Shown here: positions 33,093-42,342 of the stretch, piece after piece | Layout of the letters: every line of letters begins with the position of its first letter | How positions within the stretch are numbered: position 1 is the first letter of the stretch | Assembly: GCA_016195825.1 (NCBI GenBank) | Contig: JACPYV010000133.1 | Coordinates: forward strand, 1 to 46,595 | Length of the DNA: 46,595 nt | Source of the DNA: Burkholderiales bacterium | Lineage (GTDB): Bacteria > Pseudomonadota > Gammaproteobacteria > Burkholderiales > Burkholderiaceae_C | Direction: 5' to 3' | Notes under the pieces: model-generated | The model's input: only the letters and a program-made list of their open reading frames with translations | Database searches by the model: none | Told to the model about the DNA's origin: nothing | Made by a program: the position numbers and the translations under genes

Positions 33093-34214
33093 ATGCCCAC
33101 GATGTCCCAGACCCTTTTCGACTACACCAAGCAGGACGCCGCCGGCGCCTGCTCCACCGCGCACGCCTGGGCCAAGGTGCCAGCGCCGCTGACACCCACC
33201 GAGCGCAACGCGCTGGCCGACCGAGCGAGGGCGCTGCTGAAAAAGCACAACGCCGTGTTGGTCGCCCACTACTACGTGGACGGCCTGCTGCAGGACCTGG
33301 CGCTGGAGACCGGTGGCATCGTGTCGGACTCACTGGAGATGGCCCGCTTCGGCCGCGACCATGCGGCGCAGACGCTGGTCGTTGCCGGCGTGCGCTTCAT
33401 GGGCGAGACCGCCAAGATCCTCAGCCCCGAGAAGCGCGTACTGATGCCCGACCTGGACGCCACCTGCTCGCTGGACCTGGGCTGCCCGGCCGACGACTTC
33501 GCGGCCTTCTGCGACGCCCACCCGGACCGCAAGGTCGTCGTCTACGCCAACACCAGCGCCGCCGTGAAGGCGCGCGCCGACTGGATGGTGACCAGCTCCT
33601 GCGCGCTGGAGATCGTGGCCGACCTGCACGCCAGGGGCGAGAAGATCTTGTGGGCGCCGGACCGGCATCTGGGCCGGTACATCCAGGAGCAGACCGGCGC
33701 CGACATGCTGATGTGGAACGGCGCCTGCATCGTCCACGACGAGTTCAAGGGCCTGGAGCTGGAGCTGCTGCGCGAGCAACACCCTGGCGCGCTGATCCTC
33801 GTGCACCCGGAGTCGCCCAAGAGCGTCGTCGAGCAGGCCGATGTGGTCGGCTCCACGTCGGCGCTCATCAAAGCCGTCGTCGAGGGCACGGCACCGGCCT
33901 ACATCGTCGCCACCGACAACGGCATCCTGCATCGCATGCGCCAGCTGGCGCCCGGCAAGACGCTGATCGAGGCGCCCACGGCCGGCAACAGCGCGACGTG
34001 CAAGAGCTGCGCCCACTGCCCCTGGATGGCCATGAACGGCCTGGCCAACCTGGTCGATTGCCTAGAGAGCGGCCAGCCGGAGATCCACGTCGACGAGGCC
34101 GTCCGCGTGAAGGCGCAGGGCTGCATCACGCGCATGCTGGATTTCGTCGCCGCGAGAAAGACTGCCGCGACCGGGATGACTCCGGGACTCACGCCCGGCA
34201 TTGGCGCCGCCTGA
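33093..34214 (+). CDS. nadA: Quinolinate synthase A (NadA)
   Basis: NadA condenses iminoaspartate, made by NadB, with dihydroxyacetone phosphate to give quinolinate for NAD synthesis. The 373-residue protein has the 4Fe-4S ligands Cys125 (DLDATCSLD), Cys212 (WNGACIVH) and one of Cys303/306/309 ([13 protein letters not shown]). AHYYVDG and [12 protein letters not shown] lie in the substrate region. ATG 33,093 gives MPTMSQ; ATG 33,102 is also possible. An upstream start at 33,021 would run through the strong hairpin and was rejected. nadB lies convergent 350 bases away; nadC is not in the window. Confidence 0.96.
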   Translation: MPTMSQTLFDYTKQDAAGACSTAHAWAKVPAPLTPTERNALADRARALLKKHNAVLVAHYYVDGLLQDLALETGGIVSDSLEMARFGRDHAAQTLVVAGVRFMGETAKILSPEKRVLMPDLDATCSLDLGCPADDFAAFCDAHPDRKVVVYANTSAAVKARADWMVTSSCALEIVADLHARGEKILWAPDRHLGRYIQEQTGADMLMWNGACIVHDEFKGLELELLREQHPGALILVHPESPKSVVEQADVVGSTSALIKAVVEGTAPAYIVATDNGILHRMRQLAPGKTLIEAPTAGNSATCKSCAHCPWMAMNGLANLVDCLESGQPEIHVDEAVRVKAQGCITRMLDFVAARKTAATGMTPGLTPGIGAA

Positions 34215-34253
34215 TGGCGCTATAACTCTGCCATTCCTTCAGGAAAGCCCGCC

Positions 34254-34544
34254 ATGAACGCCGACTTCAGCTCCCTCTATAACCACCACGAGCGCGAAGT
34301 CTTCGCCGCGGTCATTGACGCGTCCAAGGACTTTCCCGAGATCGCGGCCAGCAACGACCTGCTCTGCGACGTCTGCTGCGTGGCGCTGAACCGTCTGCCG
34401 CCGCGATACATCCGTCACGAGGTGGACTTCAGCTTCTACCTGACCGAGCACGAACGCCTGGAGATCGACAACGCCATCATCGAGGCGGTGGCGTATGCGT
34501 TCAACTTCGTACAGGCGCGCACGGCGCTGCGGTCGCGCAAGTAA
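34254..34544 (+). CDS. ComFB-family small protein
   Basis: This 96-residue protein matches the ComFB (late competence development) family: YNHHEREVFAAVIDASK, then DLLCDVCCVALNRLPPRYIRHEVDFSFYL and a helical tail. Three cysteines occur in the LLCDVCC segment, a zinc-like pattern seen in relatives. Published work on cyanobacterial members (CdgR/ComFB) reports binding of cyclic dinucleotides. Whether this copy does so is an inference, though the window also encodes a diguanylate cyclase. It has its own AGGAAAG ribosome site (34,241-34,247) and a TATAAC hexamer at 34,221. It sits alone between the convergent nadA and nadB. Confidence 0.85.
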   Translation: MNADFSSLYNHHEREVFAAVIDASKDFPEIAASNDLLCDVCCVALNRLPPRYIRHEVDFSFYLTEHERLEIDNAIIEAVAYAFNFVQARTALRSRK

Positions 34545-34553
34545 AACCGCGCT

Positions 34554-34573
34554 GCGGCGCCGCTCAGCGCCGC
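34554..34573. terminator. Bidirectional terminator-like hairpin between comFB-like gene and nadB
   Basis: A perfect 7-bp stem (GCGGCGC / GCGCCGC) with a 6-base loop is followed on the plus strand by CTTCTCTT. On the minus strand, GGTTTTAC follows after a few bases. It lies at the convergent gene ends and overlaps the last nadB codons. Confidence 0.6.
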
Positions 34574-36168
34574 CTTCTCTTGCTGATCAGCACCGTCGGG
34601 AAACTGACCGGCAGCGTGCGCGGGTAGTCGCGGCTGAAATGCAGGCCGCGGCTCTCGTGGCGCATCAGCGCAGAGCGCACGATCAGCTCGGCGCACTCGA
34701 CGAGGTTGCGCAGTTCCAGCAGGTCACGCGTGACGCGGAAGCTGCCGTAGTAATCATCAATCTCACCGCGCAGGAGCTTGATGCGGTGCAGCGCGCGCTC
34801 CAGCCGCTTGGTGGTGCGCACGATGCCAACGTAGTTCCACATCAAGAGGCGCAGCTCGTCCCAGTTGTGGGCGATGACGACCTGCTCGTCGGCGTTCTCG
34901 ACCTGGCTTTCGTCCCAGGCGGGGATGGGTGCGGCGTCGTTGATGGGTTGGGCCAGTATGTCGGCCGCGCAGGTCTGGCCCAGCACCACGCATTCCAGCA
35001 GCGAGTTGCTGGCCAGCCGGTTGGCGCCGTGCAGTCCCGTGTAGCCGGTCTCGCCCACCGCGTAGAGCCCCGGCAGATCGCAGCGGCCCAGCAGATCTGT
35101 CACCGCGCCGCCGCAGGTGAAGTGCACGGCCGGCACGACGGGAATGGGCTGCTTCGCGATGTCGATGCCCAGCTTCAGGCAGCGGGCGTGGATGGTGGGG
35201 AAGTGCTCGATGAGGAAAGCTTCGCCCAGGTGGGTGGCGTCCAGCCAGACGTGGTCCAGGCCGTGCTTCTTCATCTCGAAGTCGATCGCACGGGCGACGA
35301 TGTCGCGCGGCGCCAGCTCCATGCGCTCGTCGTGCGAAGCCATGAAACGCGTGCCGTCAGGCAACTTGAGATGGCCGCCCTCGCCGCGAAGCGCCTCGGT
35401 GATAAGGAAGCTGCGCTCCTGCGGGTGGTACAGGCACGTCGGGTGGAACTGGATGAACTCCATGTTCGCGACACGGCAGCCGGCCCGCCAGGCCATCGCG
35501 ATGCCGTCGCCGGTCGACGTGTCGGGGTTGGTCGTGTAGCGGTAGACCTTGCCTGCACCGCCAGTGGCCAGCACGACGGCGCGCGCCGGTAGCGTCTCGA
35601 CCCGCTGGGTGTCGATGTCCAACGCGTAGACGCCGTAGACCCGCGGTGGCTCGTCGCGCTGCACATGGCGCGACGTGATCAGGTCCAGCGCCATCCAGCG
35701 CTCGCAGAGCTTGATGTTGGGATGCTTGCGCGCCACGGCCAGCAACTGGTCGTGGATAGCCTTGCCGGTGGCGTCGGCCGCATGGGCGATGCGGCGCACC
35801 GCATGGCCACCCTCGCGCGTCAGGTGCAGGCCCATGGGGCCGGTGTCGTCCGGCGTGAAGGGCACGCCCTGCTCCACCAGCCAGCCCACGGCCGCGGCGC
35901 TGCGCTCGGCGATGAAGCGGGCGGCCACCTCGTCGACGAGGCCAGCGCCGGCATCCTGGGTGTCGCGCACATGGCTCTCGATGGAATCGTCGCTGCCCAG
36001 CACGCCGACGATGCCGCCCTGGGCCCACGCGGTGGCGGCTTCGGTCAGCTCGCGCTTGGCCAGCACGACGACAGGCACAGTGTCGGCCAGGTGCAGGGCC
36101 ACGGTCAGGCCGGCAAGGCCGGCGCCGATGATGACGACGGGCGCGTCGTCGGGAGAGGCAGCAGTCAT
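34564..36168 (-). CDS. nadB: L-aspartate oxidase (NadB)
   Basis: NadB is an FAD enzyme that oxidises L-aspartate to iminoaspartate, the substrate of NadA. The 534-residue length is standard. The FAD-binding dinucleotide fold is [18 protein letters not shown] at the N-terminus. Other visible features are TAWAQGGI, the capping-domain [13 protein letters not shown], the EFIQFHPT stretch, [10 protein letters not shown], and [20 protein letters not shown] (second FAD contact). The start at ATG 36,168 gives the normal N-terminus; the frame is open further upstream without protein character. It is divergent from the first S9 peptidase. Confidence 0.97.
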   Translation of the reverse strand: MTAASPDDAPVVIIGAGLAGLTVALHLADTVPVVVLAKRELTEAATAWAQGGIVGVLGSDDSIESHVRDTQDAGAGLVDEVAARFIAERSAAAVGWLVEQGVPFTPDDTGPMGLHLTREGGHAVRRIAHAADATGKAIHDQLLAVARKHPNIKLCERWMALDLITSRHVQRDEPPRVYGVYALDIDTQRVETLPARAVVLATGGAGKVYRYTTNPDTSTGDGIAMAWRAGCRVANMEFIQFHPTCLYHPQERSFLITEALRGEGGHLKLPDGTRFMASHDERMELAPRDIVARAIDFEMKKHGLDHVWLDATHLGEAFLIEHFPTIHARCLKLGIDIAKQPIPVVPAVHFTCGGAVTDLLGRCDLPGLYAVGETGYTGLHGANRLASNSLLECVVLGQTCAADILAQPINDAAPIPAWDESQVENADEQVVIAHNWDELRLLMWNYVGIVRTTKRLERALHRIKLLRGEIDDYYGSFRVTRDLLELRNLVECAELIVRSALMRHESRGLHFSRDYPRTLPVSFPTVLISKRRRR

Positions 36169-36308
36169 GGCCGGGGATTGTCCCGCAGCGCGGGCCGCCC
36201 TCCACGGAGGTGAGGATTGCCCGTTCGGCGACCCTGCTTCCTCGCGGACGGCACTATGCTGCGCGCCGCCATGGATGCTGCCGAAGAGCAGCCGCAGGAG
36301 GAGACTCA

Positions 36309-38324
36309 ATGAAAACCCTGAAACGCTGGGGCAGCGTCATTGCCGGCGCTTTGCTGGCGGCAGCCTTTGCGCAGACTGCCCGCGCCACCCCGCCTCCCGC
36401 CGAGGTTTTCTTCAAGGACGCCGACATCGCCGAGGCGGTGTTGTCCCCCAACGGCCGCCAGCTCGCCGTGACGACCGCGCGTGGCACCAAGCGCACCGGG
36501 CTGGCCGTGTTCGACCTGGCTACCGGCAAGCCGATGCGCACGGCGCAGTTCTCCGATGGCGACGTGTCGCAGGTGCACTGGGTGAACGACAACCGACTGA
36601 TCTTCGGCGTGGTCGACATGTCCGACGGTAGCGGGCGGCCCAATGGCCAGCCAGGCCTGTTCGCGGTCAACCCCGACGGCAGCCAGATGCACCAGCTCGT
36701 GCGGCGCATGGGCCGCCCCGTGGTCATCAACGGCGCCAGCGGCAACGACCGTCTACTGAACTGGAACCACCGCCTGCTGCGCGTGCCCGCGCCGCGCGTG
36801 GGAGATGCCAACGAGGAGGTCTTGCTCGCCGAGATGTCGCTGGATGAGCGGCACACCGCAACGCCTCTCTGGCTGAACACCCGCACCGGCCGCACGCGCT
36901 CACCCGACATCGCGGCGCCGCGCGACACCGTGGACTGGGTGACGGACAGCCGCGGCGAGCTGCGTGTCGCCATCACCCGGCGCGAGGGCCGCATCGCCGC
37001 CTTCTGGCGCGGCCCGGGACGTGAGGATTGGCAGCCCCTGTTCGACAGCCCCGAGCTTCACACGCCGTTCGGCATCCGCGCCGTGGACGACGCCGGTCAG
37101 CTCTACGTAACGCAGGCCAAGGGCCAGAACGGCGAGACCGTACTCAGCCGCTACGACTTCGAGCGCCGTGCGCCCGAGGCCAAGCCCATGGTCGTCACGC
37201 CGGGCTTCAATTTCCAGGGCGCCGTGCTCAACGACGGCTTCGGCGCGGCGCTAGGTGTGCGCGTTGTCACCGACGGTGAGAGCACTGTCTGGTTCCATCC
37301 GATGTTGAAGGCCTTGCAGCAGGAAGCCGACGACCGCTTCCCGGGCCGCGTCAACCGCATCGACTGCCGCCGCTGCGGCGAACCCGGCATGACGGCGCTG
37401 GTGCGCTCGTTCAGCGACCGCGACCCCGGCCAGCTCTGGGTCTACCAAGCGCTGCCGCCCGAGGGCGAGAAGAGCTGGCGGCCGGTGGGCCGCGTGCGCG
37501 ACGACATCAAGCCGTCGGAAATGGCGACCGTGGACTTCCATCGCATCCAGGCCCGCGACGGCCGGGACCTGCCGCTGTGGGTCACGAAGAGCGCCCAGGC
37601 CCAGGGCCCACTGCCGGCCGTCGTGCTCGTGCACGGTGGCCCCTGGGTGCGCGGCAACGTTTGGGGCTGGCATGCGCAGGCCCAATTCCTAGCCTCGCGC
37701 GGCTACGCCGTCATCGAGCCCGAATTCCGTGGCAGCACCGGCTACGGCCAGGCGCATTTCCGCGCCGGCTTCAGGCAATGGGGCCAGGCCATGCAGGACG
37801 ACGTGGCCGACGCGCTGCGATGGGCGCAAAAGCAGGGCATCGCCAGCGACAAGGCTTGCATCGTCGGCGCCAGCTACGGCGGCTACAGCACCTTGATGGG
37901 CCTGGTGAAAGACCCCGATCTCTATCGCTGCGGCGTCGCCTGGCTGGCCGTGACCGATCTGGAACTGCTGCTCAAGGGCTCGTGGTGGGTGGACGACGAC
38001 ACCAGCGGCGAGAGCCGCAAATACCGCCTGCCCGAGATGATCGGCGACCTGCAGAAGGACGCGGACATGATCGCCGCCAACTCGCCGGTCCGCCAGGCCG
38101 CGCGCATCAAGGCACCGCTGCTGCTGGCCTTCGGTGAGGACGACCGCCGCGTGCCGCTGGTGCACGGCGAGCGCATGCGCAAGGCGCTGCGCGAAGCCGG
38201 CAGCGAGCCGGTCTGGGTCACCTACCCTGGCGAGGGCCACGGCTTCGGCATCGTCGCCAACCGCATCGACTTCGCGGAGCGCATGGCGGCCTTCCTGGCC
38301 CGCCACCTGCAGCCGCAGCCCTGA
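36309..38324 (+). CDS. S9 (prolyl-oligopeptidase family) secreted peptidase, copy 1
   Basis: This 671-residue protein has a signal peptide (about 1-27, ending ARA). A beta-propeller-like N-terminal half (about 30-400) is followed by an alpha/beta-hydrolase domain. The catalytic residues are Ser522 in GASYGGYS, Asp612 in GEDDRRVP and His644 in GEGHGF. Family members cleave short peptides or remove dipeptides in the periplasm. The propeller holds an unusual CRRCG pair shared with the next gene. A GGAGGAG site precedes ATG 36,309. Only 27 bases separate its stop from the second, closely related gene, so the two form an operon that arose by tandem duplication. Confidence 0.93.
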   Translation: MKTLKRWGSVIAGALLAAAFAQTARATPPPAEVFFKDADIAEAVLSPNGRQLAVTTARGTKRTGLAVFDLATGKPMRTAQFSDGDVSQVHWVNDNRLIFGVVDMSDGSGRPNGQPGLFAVNPDGSQMHQLVRRMGRPVVINGASGNDRLLNWNHRLLRVPAPRVGDANEEVLLAEMSLDERHTATPLWLNTRTGRTRSPDIAAPRDTVDWVTDSRGELRVAITRREGRIAAFWRGPGREDWQPLFDSPELHTPFGIRAVDDAGQLYVTQAKGQNGETVLSRYDFERRAPEAKPMVVTPGFNFQGAVLNDGFGAALGVRVVTDGESTVWFHPMLKALQQEADDRFPGRVNRIDCRRCGEPGMTALVRSFSDRDPGQLWVYQALPPEGEKSWRPVGRVRDDIKPSEMATVDFHRIQARDGRDLPLWVTKSAQAQGPLPAVVLVHGGPWVRGNVWGWHAQAQFLASRGYAVIEPEFRGSTGYGQAHFRAGFRQWGQAMQDDVADALRWAQKQGIASDKACIVGASYGGYSTLMGLVKDPDLYRCGVAWLAVTDLELLLKGSWWVDDDTSGESRKYRLPEMIGDLQKDADMIAANSPVRQAARIKAPLLLAFGEDDRRVPLVHGERMRKALREAGSEPVWVTYPGEGHGFGIVANRIDFAERMAAFLARHLQPQP

Positions 38325-38351
38325 TGGATCCCATCCGAGGAAAGCACTGAC

Positions 38352-40352
38352 ATGGCAAGACTTATGCAACGCACCGCCCTGGCGCTCTGGGCCATCGCCA
38401 GCACGGTGCTGGCCGCGCCACCGCCGGCCGAGCTGTTCTACAAGGACGCCGAGCTCGTTGACGTGGTGCTGTCGCCGTCCGGTCGCAAGCTGGCCTTCAC
38501 GACATCCAAGGGCGTGGACCGGGTGGCGCTGGTGGTCATGGACCTGGACCAGGGCGGGAAGATCAGTGCGGTGGCGCGCTTCAGCGACGGTGACATCCAC
38601 AACGCCCGCTGGGTGGACGACGAGCGGCTGGTCTACGGTGTAGTGGACACCTTCGATGGCAGCGCGCGCTACAGCGGCGCCCCGGGCCTGTTCGCCGTCA
38701 ACGCGGACGGCAGCAAGTTCCGCCAGTTGGTGCGCCGCCAGTGGAAGCCCGTGGTCAGCGACGGCAGCTCGGACGACCGGCTGCTGGAATGGAACCATCG
38801 CGTGATCACCGTGCCTCGGCTGGTCACCGGTGGCAAGAACGACGAGGTGCTTGTCGCCGAGTTCTCAACCGGCGACGACGGCACTGAGACGCCCAAATGG
38901 CTGAACACCCGCACGGGGCTGACGCGCTACGTCGACTTCGTCGAGCCCGTCGGCACCGTTGGCTGGCTGGCCGATAGCCGAGGCGAGCTACGCGTGGCGT
39001 TCACCCGCCAGCAGGGCCGCCGAGCCGCGCTGTGGCGCGCGCCGGGCAGCAAAACGTGGACAAAGCTGTTCGAGAGCGATCTGCTGTCAGTGCCGTTTAG
39101 CGTCGAGGCGGTGGATGACGCCGGTGGCCTTTACGTCAGCGAGACCACCGGCACCGCGGGACAGGCCACGCTGAAGCGCTACGACTTCGAACGCCACCAG
39201 CCGCTAGAGAAGGCCCTGGTTGCCACGCCCGGCTTCGACTTCGAGGGCCACCTCATCACCGACGAGACCAGCGGCCGCGTGCTGGGCGTACGCCTGCTCG
39301 TGGATGCGATGACCACCGCGTGGTTCGACCCGGCGATGAAGGAGTTCCAGGGTCGCGTGGACCGGCTGTTTCCAGGTCAGGCCAATCTGGTCACCTGCCG
39401 CAGGTGCGGCACGCCGGACATGGTGGCGCTGGTGCGCAGCTTCAGCGACCGCGACCCGGGCCGCTTCTACCTGTACCAGGCCAAGCCCAAGGCCGGCGAA
39501 AAGTCGTGGCTGAACGTGGGCGCGGTGCGCGAAGGCGTGAAGCCCGACGACATGGCCATCGTGGAACTCCAGCGCATCCCGGCCCGCGACGGGCTTGAGC
39601 TGCCGGTCTGGGTCACGCGGTCGCCCAAGGCCACGGGCGCCCTGCCGGCTGTTGTGCTGGTACACGGCGGGCCCTGGGTGCGGGGCAGCACCTGGCAATG
39701 GGACGGCGAGGCGCAGTTCCTGGCCTCGCGGGGCTACGTGGTCATCGAGCCAGAGATGCGCGGCAGCACGGGCTATGGCGACGCGCACTTCCGCGCCGGC
39801 TTCAAGCAATGGGGCCAGGCCATGCAGGACGATGTGGCCGACGCGCTGCGCTGGGCACAGAAGCAGGGTATCGCCAGCGACAAGGCCTGCATCGCCGGCG
39901 CCAGCTACGGCGGCTACAGCACCTTGATGGGCCTGGTGAAAGACCCCGGTCTCTATCGCTGCGGCGTCGCCTGGCTGGCCGTGACCGACCTGGACCTGTA
40001 CGCCGCCGGTTCCTGGTGGGTGAGCGACGACATCAGCAGCACCGGCCGCCGCTACACCATCCCCGAGACCGTGGGCGACCCGGTGAAGGATGCCGCCATG
40101 CTGGCGGCCAACTCACCAGTCCTGCAGGCCGCCCGCATCAAGGCCCCGGTGCTGCTGGCCTTTGCCGAAAACGACCGCCGCGTGCCGCTGGCCCATGGCG
40201 AACGCATGCGCAAGGCCTTGCGCGCGGCAGGCAACGAGCCGGTGTGGGCCACCTACGCCGGCGAGGGGCACGGCTTCGGCAACATCAAGAACCGCGTGGA
40301 CTTCGCCCAGCGCATGGAAGCCTTCCTGGCCAAGCACCTGGGGCCGAACTAG
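38352..40352 (+). CDS. S9 (prolyl-oligopeptidase family) secreted peptidase, copy 2
   Basis: This 666-residue paralogue of the preceding gene has a signal peptide (about 1-22, ending TVLAA). The same propeller is present with CRRCG, and the hydrolase domain has Ser518 (GASYGGYS), Asp608 (AENDRRVP) and His640 (GEGHGF). All catalytic residues are retained, so both copies should be active; they differ mostly in the propeller, which controls substrate access. A GAGGAAAG ribosome site precedes ATG 38,352. A block around the nucleophile is nearly identical at DNA level to copy 1. The stop overlaps the stop of the convergent hydroxylase gene. Confidence 0.93.
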   Translation: MARLMQRTALALWAIASTVLAAPPPAELFYKDAELVDVVLSPSGRKLAFTTSKGVDRVALVVMDLDQGGKISAVARFSDGDIHNARWVDDERLVYGVVDTFDGSARYSGAPGLFAVNADGSKFRQLVRRQWKPVVSDGSSDDRLLEWNHRVITVPRLVTGGKNDEVLVAEFSTGDDGTETPKWLNTRTGLTRYVDFVEPVGTVGWLADSRGELRVAFTRQQGRRAALWRAPGSKTWTKLFESDLLSVPFSVEAVDDAGGLYVSETTGTAGQATLKRYDFERHQPLEKALVATPGFDFEGHLITDETSGRVLGVRLLVDAMTTAWFDPAMKEFQGRVDRLFPGQANLVTCRRCGTPDMVALVRSFSDRDPGRFYLYQAKPKAGEKSWLNVGAVREGVKPDDMAIVELQRIPARDGLELPVWVTRSPKATGALPAVVLVHGGPWVRGSTWQWDGEAQFLASRGYVVIEPEMRGSTGYGDAHFRAGFKQWGQAMQDDVADALRWAQKQGIASDKACIAGASYGGYSTLMGLVKDPGLYRCGVAWLAVTDLDLYAAGSWWVSDDISSTGRRYTIPETVGDPVKDAAMLAANSPVLQAARIKAPVLLAFAENDRRVPLAHGERMRKALRAAGNEPVWATYAGEGHGFGNIKNRVDFAQRMEAFLAKHLGPN

Positions 40353-41224
40353 CCCTTGAACCCGTTGTAGTGGCGCCGCCATTCCGGCGGCTTCCACAGA
40401 TGGGCCAAGCGCATGCTCCAGGTCTTCTCCCGGGCCATGTCGTGGAACATCGCCCGCCACTCGTGCGCGTTCAGCCAGAACAGGTTGTGCGTGGGGAACG
40501 GGTGCTCCAGCCCGTAGTCCACCGGCTCCTGCTCGGGCACGAAAGTGCCGAACAGGCGGTCGAAGACGATGAGCATGCCGCCGAAGTTGCGGTCGATGTA
40601 CTGCGGGTTGCGGCCATGGTGGGCGCGATGGTGCGAGGGCGTGTTGAAGATGAACTCGAACCAGGCCGGCATCCTGTCCACCCATGTCGTGTGCACGAAG
40701 AACTGGTAGCCCAGGTTCAGCGACAGCGCGAACAGCACCCAGCGCGGCTCGAAGCCCAGCCACACAGCCGGCAGGTAGAACAGCCAATTGCCGGCGATGG
40801 GGTAGAACCAGCTCTGCCGCAGCGCCGTGCCAAAGTTCATCTTCTCCGAGCCATGGTGCACGACGTGCGCGCACCAGAACCAGCGGATGCGGTGGCTGCC
40901 GCGGTGGAACCCGTAGTACAGAAACTCGACCAGCAGGAACAGGCCGACGAAGCGCCAGACCGTGACGTCGACGGTGAAGAGCCGGTGGTCGTAGACCCAG
41001 CCCATGGCCGGCAGCACCAGCACGACCAGCAGGATCAGGTCGGCCACCAGGTAGCTGCCACCGCTGTTCATGCTGTCGAAGGTGTCCCAGAGGTCAAAGA
41101 CGCCGGTCTTGCGGAACCGCCAGGCCTCCATCGCGATGAAGACGCCGAAGATGGGCGACAGCATGACCAGCGTCAGGTCGCGCCAGTCGCCGTGGCGGTG
41201 GTAGAAGTCGAGCAGCCAGTCCAT
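40349..41224 (-). CDS. Sterol desaturase/fatty acid hydroxylase family membrane enzyme
   Basis: This 291-residue integral membrane protein has about four hydrophobic segments and the di-iron histidine boxes of the superfamily: HRGSH (HxxxH), HVVHHGSE (HxxHH) and HHRAHHGRN (HxxHH), in the right order. Members hydroxylate or desaturate lipids using oxygen and two irons. No sterol pathway is near, so a membrane-lipid or ornithine-lipid-type substrate is more likely than a sterol. ATG 41,224 gives MDWLLDFY; an upstream in-frame codon at 41,257 adds only 11 residues. It is divergent from an AraC-family gene, and its stop overlaps the copy 2 peptidase stop. Confidence 0.9.
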   Translation of the reverse strand: MDWLLDFYHRHGDWRDLTLVMLSPIFGVFIAMEAWRFRKTGVFDLWDTFDSMNSGGSYLVADLILLVVLVLPAMGWVYDHRLFTVDVTVWRFVGLFLLVEFLYYGFHRGSHRIRWFWCAHVVHHGSEKMNFGTALRQSWFYPIAGNWLFYLPAVWLGFEPRWVLFALSLNLGYQFFVHTTWVDRMPAWFEFIFNTPSHHRAHHGRNPQYIDRNFGGMLIVFDRLFGTFVPEQEPVDYGLEHPFPTHNLFWLNAHEWRAMFHDMAREKTWSMRLAHLWKPPEWRRHYNGFKG

Positions 41225-41258
41225 GAGCGCAATATTCGCGCGAAACGGCCTCGGCATC

Positions 41259-41286
41259 TTGACGGCAAAACCCGGGGTTTTGACGG
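41259..41286. promoter_or_regulatory. 21-bp-spaced direct repeat, likely AraC-type operator
   Basis: TTGACGG occurs at 41,259-41,265 and again at 41,280-41,286, 21 bases apart start to start, which places both on the same face of the helix. AraC-family proteins typically bind such direct half-sites. It lies between the divergent hydroxylase and AraC genes. The bases between and into the second copy also form a 17-bp palindrome (CAAAACCC-G-GGGTTTTG, 41,266-41,282). Confidence 0.55.
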
Positions 41287-41352
41287 ATCACGCCAGCCTG
41301 CGGGTCATCACGCAGCAGCCGGCCAAGGCTGCGGCGGCATCATGCGCTACCC

Positions 41353-42342
41353 ATGGATGACACCCGAGTCGCCGCCAGTTATGTCCAGTTGCTCTTCGAG
41401 CACATGGCCGCGCTGGGCTGCGCGCAGGCGCTGGGCGAGCCGCCGGCGCCGGCCGAATCCTTCGTCGCGCTGCGTCGCTGGCAGGCACTGCTGGCGCGGG
41501 CGCGCGAGCTCGACCCCGGACCGAAATCCACCTTCGCGCTGCGCCTGGCGCGCGGCATCCGGCCACGCCACTTCGGCGTCGTCGGCTTCGCCGCTCTGGC
41601 CTGCAGCACGCTGGCCGAGGCGTTGCAGCGGCTGGAGCGCCACCACCGCACGGTCTACGACGTGAACCCTGCCCGCATGCATGCCCACCCGGAGGGAGTC
41701 TGCATCGAATGGGGCATCGCGCGCGGCCGGCCAGGAGCCCTGGTCGACGAGACCGCGCTGGCCGCCCTGGTGCAACTGACACGCGAATTCACGGGCCGAC
41801 CGTTGCGCGCGCTGGCCGTGGACTTCGTCAACCCGCGCCCGGCCGACGTGCGGCCCTACGAGGACTTCTTCGGCGGCCCGGTGCGCTTCGGCCAGCCGAG
41901 CACCCGGCTGCTGCTGTCGGCCCACGACCTGGCACTGCCGCTGAGGGGCGCAGACGCAGCGCTGCTGGCCCTGCTGGACGCGCAGGCCGAACAGCTGCTG
42001 CAACAGGTGGCCGCCGTCGGCGAGCCGGTGGGCGTGTGGCGCCAGGCGCTGGTCGGGCTGATCCGCAGCGGTCGCACATCGCTGGCCGACCTGGCCCACA
42101 ACCTGCAGATGAGCCCGCGCAGCCTGCAGCGCCGGCTGGCCGGGCAGGGCCTGAGCTTTCAGACGTTGCTGTCGCAGACCCGCCAGCAGCTGGCCGAGGC
42201 CTACCTGCGCGACGCCCAGGTCGAACTGACCGAGGTGGCGCTGTTGCTCGGCTATTCCGAGCAGAGCGCGCTGACCCGCGCCTTCAAGCAATGGACCGGC
42301 CTCGCGCCGCAGCAGTGGCGCAAGCAACAACCGTCCCGATGA
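41353..42342 (+). CDS. AraC-family regulator with AraC-binding N-domain (OruR/ArgR-like type)
   Basis: This 329-residue protein has an N-terminal domain of the arabinose-binding type found in OruR and VirF-like regulators (about 1-200: TFALRLARGIRPRHFGVVGFAALACSTLAEAL, later YEDFFGGPVRFGQPSTRLLLS). Its C-terminal helix-turn-helix pair is SLADLAHNLQMSPRSLQRRLAGQG and EVALLLGYSEQSALTRAFKQWTG. It is divergent from the lipid-hydroxylase-type gene and precedes the DUF2804 gene with an ATGA overlap, so it probably controls both and itself through the direct repeat at 41,259-41,286. The ligand is not readable. Confidence 0.92.
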   Translation: MDDTRVAASYVQLLFEHMAALGCAQALGEPPAPAESFVALRRWQALLARARELDPGPKSTFALRLARGIRPRHFGVVGFAALACSTLAEALQRLERHHRTVYDVNPARMHAHPEGVCIEWGIARGRPGALVDETALAALVQLTREFTGRPLRALAVDFVNPRPADVRPYEDFFGGPVRFGQPSTRLLLSAHDLALPLRGADAALLALLDAQAEQLLQQVAAVGEPVGVWRQALVGLIRSGRTSLADLAHNLQMSPRSLQRRLAGQGLSFQTLLSQTRQQLAEAYLRDAQVELTEVALLLGYSEQSALTRAFKQWTGLAPQQWRKQQPSR

